Source: Lentibacter algarum (lineage in GTDB: Bacteria; Pseudomonadota; Alphaproteobacteria; Rhodobacterales; Rhodobacteraceae). From it: DNA of 64,000 nt. The position numbers and the translations under genes were made by a program. Of the stretch, positions 60,749-64,000 are shown in pieces. The stretch covers positions 1,054,001 to 1,118,000 of the forward strand of contig NZ_CP158687.1 of the NCBI RefSeq assembly GCF_040580765.1. The letters are read 5' to 3'. Each line of letters opens with the position of its first letter. Positions within the stretch are counted from its first letter, which is position 1. A model generated the notes under the pieces. It did no database searches. It was not told the DNA's origin and was given only the letters and a program-made list of their open reading frames with translations.

Positions 60749-61355
60749 GATGCTCTTTCGTCGAGGAATCCATACCTGCGCCGTTGCTCATTTTAGCCAT
60801 GCGCCCACCGGCAGCCATCATTTCTCCGGAGGAAACTTGCCCGTCGCCATTTGCGTCTAGATGCTGAAAGCGGTCAACCATCCGACTTTGCATTGCGGAT
60901 TTATGTAAGGCTTCAAATTCCTCAAGGTTCAAATTTCCGTCTTTGTCGGCGTCAAATTCTTTGAGTTTGGCATCCAAGTCCATGCTGCCGTCTATTCTGG
61001 CCTTTTGCCGCATCATACCCATCATGTCACTATCCATCATACCCATCATGTCAATGCTGCCATTTGCGCCGCCCCCCATGTGGTCCATGTCACCGCCCAT
61101 TTTGCCCTTCATGTGCATTTGCATCATCTGTTTCATCATGGACATCATGTCGCCGTTCATCATGTCCATACCGCCCTTATCGGAATTCGACCCCATCCGA
61201 GAGTGATCCATCTTGGGAGTATCGACCATCGAAGATTCGGCCGTTGTATCCGCTTCGGAGTTATCGTTTTGCTTGTGCCCCGTGTCTGCGAACGCTTGGA
61301 GTGTGAAGCCTGCTGAAATCAGGACACCCAACAACAAGATTTTCTTATTAGACAT
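60729..61355 (-). CDS. Met/His-rich EF-hand protein, probable periplasmic copper-binding protein
   Basis: 208 residues with a Sec signal (NKKILLLGVLISAGFTLQAF). Between residues 50 and 115 is a Met-rich stretch with many MM pairs, Asp and His (KGGMDMMNGDMMSMMKQMMQ); Met-rich motifs bind copper(I) or silver. Two EF-hand calcium loops follow: DADKDGNLNLEEFE and DANGDGQVSSGEMM. The tail is His-rich (EHHGDDKK). The combination fits the copper-island context. It is the upstream partner of the rhodanese gene. Confidence 0.88.
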   Translation of the reverse strand: MSNKKILLLGVLISAGFTLQAFADTGHKQNDNSEADTTAESSMVDTPKMDHSRMGSNSDKGGMDMMNGDMMSMMKQMMQMHMKGKMGGDMDHMGGGANGSIDMMGMMDSDMMGMMRQKARIDGSMDLDAKLKEFDADKDGNLNLEEFEALHKSAMQSRMVDRFQHLDANGDGQVSSGEMMAAGGRMAKMSNGAGMDSSTKEHHGDDKK

Positions 61356-61539
61356 TTTTAGCCCTTTCCATTTGCTCTCTTAGATATTGCGATGTGCGAG
61401 CTCTGGGTAAAGGCTTTGACAGGCGCTGAATTGTAAGGAAATGTCACGGCGCTTGATACATTTGGTGACAAACCAGCCCCTAACAGCACGTCCTTTTGCT
61501 TGATATGGGAAATGGACGCTAACCAAGAGGCAAAACCTG

Positions 61540-63540
61540 ATGACACCTGAAATCGGCCACTTTGCTTTGGCATTAGCACTTGCGATGGCGATTGTTCAAA
61601 GCGTGCTTCCTATTTGGGGTGCTAGTCGTGGCAATGTGCTTTGGATGCAATCCGCGCGCTGGTCTTCCCTAGGTCAGGTGATTTTCGTCGCCATCGGATT
61701 TGGCGCATTGATGCAGGCTTTTGTAACCAGTGACTTTACCGTCAAAAACGTTGTTAACAATTCGCATTCGTTGAAACCGTTGCTGTTTAAAGTAGCAGGC
61801 ACATGGGGTAGCCATGAAGGATCGCTTTTGCTGTGGGTTCTGATTTTGACCGTCTTTGGAGCTGCGGTATCCGTTTTTGGAGCCAACATTCCTGAAACGT
61901 TGAAGGCGCGAACCTTGTCTGTTCAGGCATGGATCAGCGTAGGCTTCATCACCTTCATGTTGTTCACTTCAAATCCGTTTGATCGGGTTTTTCCACCTCC
62001 GATGGATGGCCAAGACCTGAACCCATTGCTGCAAGACGTTGGCTTGGCGATGCATCCTCCGCTTTTGTATATTGGATATGTCGGCTTTTCGATCGTATTT
62101 GCGTTTGCTGTGGCCGCACTGATTGAAGGAAGGGTTGACGCCGCTTGGGCAAGGTGGGTGCGCCCCTGGACGCTTGCAGCGTGGATGAGTTTGACCGCAG
62201 GCATCGCGCTGGGTTCTTGGTGGGCTTATTATGAACTTGGCTGGGGTGGCTGGTGGTTCTGGGATCCGGTCGAAAACGTGAGCTTCATGCCGTGGCTCAT
62301 GGGAACGGCGCTTCTGCATTCTGCAATCGTTACAGAAAAAAGAGGTGCGTTCAAAAGTTGGACAATTCTGCTCGCAATTTTGACCTTCTCGTTATCGCTT
62401 CTGGGAACGTTTATTGTTAGATCAGGCTTGCTGACTTCTGTTCATGCATTTGCCGTCGATCCGGAGCGCGGGATGTATATTTTGGGCTTGCTCGCAGTTT
62501 CTATCGGTGGCTCGCTTGCGCTGTTCGCTTGGCGCGCTCCGATGTTGGAGGCGGGGGGATTGTTCAAACCGATCAGCCGCGAAGCGGGTTTATTGGTCAA
62601 CAACCTAATTCTTGCGACAGCAACCGGTGTGGTATTGTTAGGTACACTTTATCCCCTTTTCTACGAGGCTTTGACGGGCGGAGAGAAACTGTCCGTCGGG
62701 CCACCCTTCTTCAATTCTGCATTCATACCGTTGATGTTGCCCTTGGTTTTCGTAATGGGACTTGGGCCATATCTTTCGTGGAAGCGCGCAGACTTAGCGG
62801 GCGTCCTCCAGCGCCTGCGGTTTGTCGCGGTTCTATCAGTGCTAGCAACGTTGGCCGTTTGGTTTTTGACCGAAGGTGGTCCTGTTCTTGGTTATCTTTC
62901 AGTATTGCTTGCGATATGGCTTTTCGCCGCAACAGTCCGGGAATGGGCGATGCGTGTTCGATTGTTCGAAGTCCCGTTTCCAGAGTCACGCCGACGCATT
63001 CGTAACCTGCCGCGTTCCTCGCACGGAATGTCCATGGCGCATGCTGGCTTGGCCGTTGCTATGTTCGGTTTCATTGGGTCGAGTGTTTGGAAAACAGAAG
63101 AGGTTGTTTTTGTTAAGCCAGGAAGTGAAATTTCTATTTCTGGTTTCGACGTTACTTTTGAAGGTGTCGAACGCGCGCGGGGCCCCAACTACTTTGCAGA
63201 CCGTGGCAGTTTGACAGTCCGGCGCGACGACAAGTTTATCACGCAACTTTATCCTGAACGGCGCACATACCCTGTTGCGCAAAGTTCGACGACAGAAAGT
63301 GATATTCGCACAACATTTGCGGGTGATCTCTATACATCTATCGCAAACCCCGCATCCGAAGAAGCGGGAGCAGAAGGGGCGTGGACACTTCGCATTCTCT
63401 ACGAACCATTGGTAGTGTTCATCTGGATAGGCACAACGATGCTGGTTCTGGGAGGCGGGTTGTCGCTTTCTGATCGCCGCCTACGCATTGGGGCTCCACG
63501 GCGCAAAGCACCAGAACCAATAATCTCCCCGGCGGAATAA
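61540..63540 (+). CDS. ccmF: Cytochrome c maturation heme lyase CcmF/NrfE
   Basis: 666 residues, about fifteen membrane segments. The tryptophan-rich heme-handling region is GWGGWWFWDPVENVSFMPWL near residue 245, preceded by GSHEGSLLLWVLILTVFG and followed by GTFIVRSGLLTSVHAFAVDP. These are CcmF hallmarks. It transfers heme to apocytochromes with CcmG/CcmH. It lies next to, and would be co-transcribed with, ccmG at 63542. Because the surrounding genes look acquired, this may be a second, dedicated Ccm copy. Confidence 0.95.
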   Translation: MTPEIGHFALALALAMAIVQSVLPIWGASRGNVLWMQSARWSSLGQVIFVAIGFGALMQAFVTSDFTVKNVVNNSHSLKPLLFKVAGTWGSHEGSLLLWVLILTVFGAAVSVFGANIPETLKARTLSVQAWISVGFITFMLFTSNPFDRVFPPPMDGQDLNPLLQDVGLAMHPPLLYIGYVGFSIVFAFAVAALIEGRVDAAWARWVRPWTLAAWMSLTAGIALGSWWAYYELGWGGWWFWDPVENVSFMPWLMGTALLHSAIVTEKRGAFKSWTILLAILTFSLSLLGTFIVRSGLLTSVHAFAVDPERGMYILGLLAVSIGGSLALFAWRAPMLEAGGLFKPISREAGLLVNNLILATATGVVLLGTLYPLFYEALTGGEKLSVGPPFFNSAFIPLMLPLVFVMGLGPYLSWKRADLAGVLQRLRFVAVLSVLATLAVWFLTEGGPVLGYLSVLLAIWLFAATVREWAMRVRLFEVPFPESRRRIRNLPRSSHGMSMAHAGLAVAMFGFIGSSVWKTEEVVFVKPGSEISISGFDVTFEGVERARGPNYFADRGSLTVRRDDKFITQLYPERRTYPVAQSSTTESDIRTTFAGDLYTSIANPASEEAGAEGAWTLRILYEPLVVFIWIGTTMLVLGGGLSLSDRRLRIGAPRRKAPEPIISPAE

Positions 63541-63541
63541 T

Positions 63542-64000
63542 ATGAAACGTGCATTTGCAATTGTCCCACTTCTCGTTGCGGGTATTTTTGGTGGCTTCTT
63601 TTTGTGGGGCCTCAATCCTGAACGTGATCCTAACGGTATTCCTTCCGTTTTGATTTCCCAGCCTGTCCCTAAATTCAAGTTGGAGCCTGTTGAGGGACTT
63701 GAAACTTTGGGACTTTCAAAGGCGGATTTGACTGACAATTCTGGACCAGTCATCGTGAATGTCTTCGCATCGTGGTGTGTACCATGCCGCGCAGAGCACG
63801 AAGTTCTGACGAAACTGGTGGAACGTGATGGTCAACGGCTTTTTGGGATCAACTACAAGGACAAGCCCAAAGACGCTGTTCGTTGGCTCGAACAGCTTGG
63901 CAATCCATATGAGCGGATTGGCTCGGATATCACAGGTCGCGCAGGCATTGAATGGGGGATCTCGGGGGTTCCAGAAACGTTTATTGTCGGATCGGATGGG
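63542..64000 (+). CDS. Thiol-disulfide protein CcmG/DsbE, N-terminal part; cut by the window edge
   Basis: 153 residues visible. A membrane anchor (RAFAIVPLLVAGIFGGFFLW) is followed by a thioredoxin fold with VNVFASWCVPCRAEHEVLTK (WCVPC) near residue 78 and GINYKDKPKDAVRWLEQLGN, typical of DsbE/CcmG. It reduces apocytochrome cysteines for heme attachment. It starts 1 bp after the ccmF stop. Confidence 0.93.
   Translation, partial: MKRAFAIVPLLVAGIFGGFFLWGLNPERDPNGIPSVLISQPVPKFKLEPVEGLETLGLSKADLTDNSGPVIVNVFASWCVPCRAEHEVLTKLVERDGQRLFGINYKDKPKDAVRWLEQLGNPYERIGSDITGRAGIEWGISGVPETFIVGSDG

Overview
The window looks like chromosomal DNA from a marine Roseobacter-group alphaproteobacterium (Rhodobacterales). 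The evidence is the gene content and the style of the proteins: sox genes, an NDUFA12 homologue, GapR, a BrnA-type protein, a Hint-domain protein, a FkbM/GT61 protein and an ScfR-type regulator. No rRNA is present, so the species cannot be named.

Positions 1-44,031 are mostly ordinary core genome. They carry the 5' part of prfC, a solitary BrnA-like protein, a Hint-domain protein, an SDR without its catalytic residues, and a GSCFA gene pair. A partial sulfur-oxidation operon follows (soxC, soxD, a thioredoxin, soxE, soxF; 5.1-10.1 kb) without soxXYZAB. Next come a GlxA/AraC regulator, clpP-clpX, a fused methyltransferase-glycosyltransferase, NDUFA12-mlaD-DUF2155, accB-accC-aat, and an acyl-CoA ligase with 3-hydroxybutyrate dehydrogenase. 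From 22.8 to 35.1 kb an acetate/short-chain-acid block can be inferred: acs is the last gene of a liv-type ABC transporter operon, divergent from an ScfR-family regulator, and followed by a receiver protein and an SLC5-STAC-histidine kinase of CrbS type. A FliM-like gene, a degenerate FadJ-like gene, a persulfide dioxygenase/YeeE/YedE/TIGR01244 cluster, gapR and an iron-type ABC permease complete this part.

At 44,072 lies tRNA-Thr(TGT). Its last 16 bases recur exactly at 56,527-56,542, which delimits an integrated element of about 12.4 kb. The element holds a tyrosine integrase next to the tRNA, translationally coupled to a protein with all three motifs of a very divergent family-A polymerase palm. 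Then come a structured, iteron-bearing non-coding stretch that could be a replication origin, two small genes, a second integrase, a small gene broken by one TAA codon, and a G+C-rich cargo: a LysR regulator divergent from a GcvT/DmdA-family protein, a CoA ligase, an aldehyde dehydrogenase and a crotonase. The pair of polymerase-like protein and iteron region is the most novel item in the window.

Right of the repeat (56.5-64 kb) composition becomes A+T-richer, and a second accessory region begins. An IS3-family element has cut off a Tat-exported protein that sits behind a CueR/MerR-like operator. It is followed by an L,D-transpeptidase, a TVP38 membrane protein, a Tat-type rhodanese, a Met/His-rich EF-hand protein, ccmF and the start of ccmG/dsbE. 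Together these suggest a copper-related and cytochrome c-maturation island, probably a second insertion at the same tRNA.
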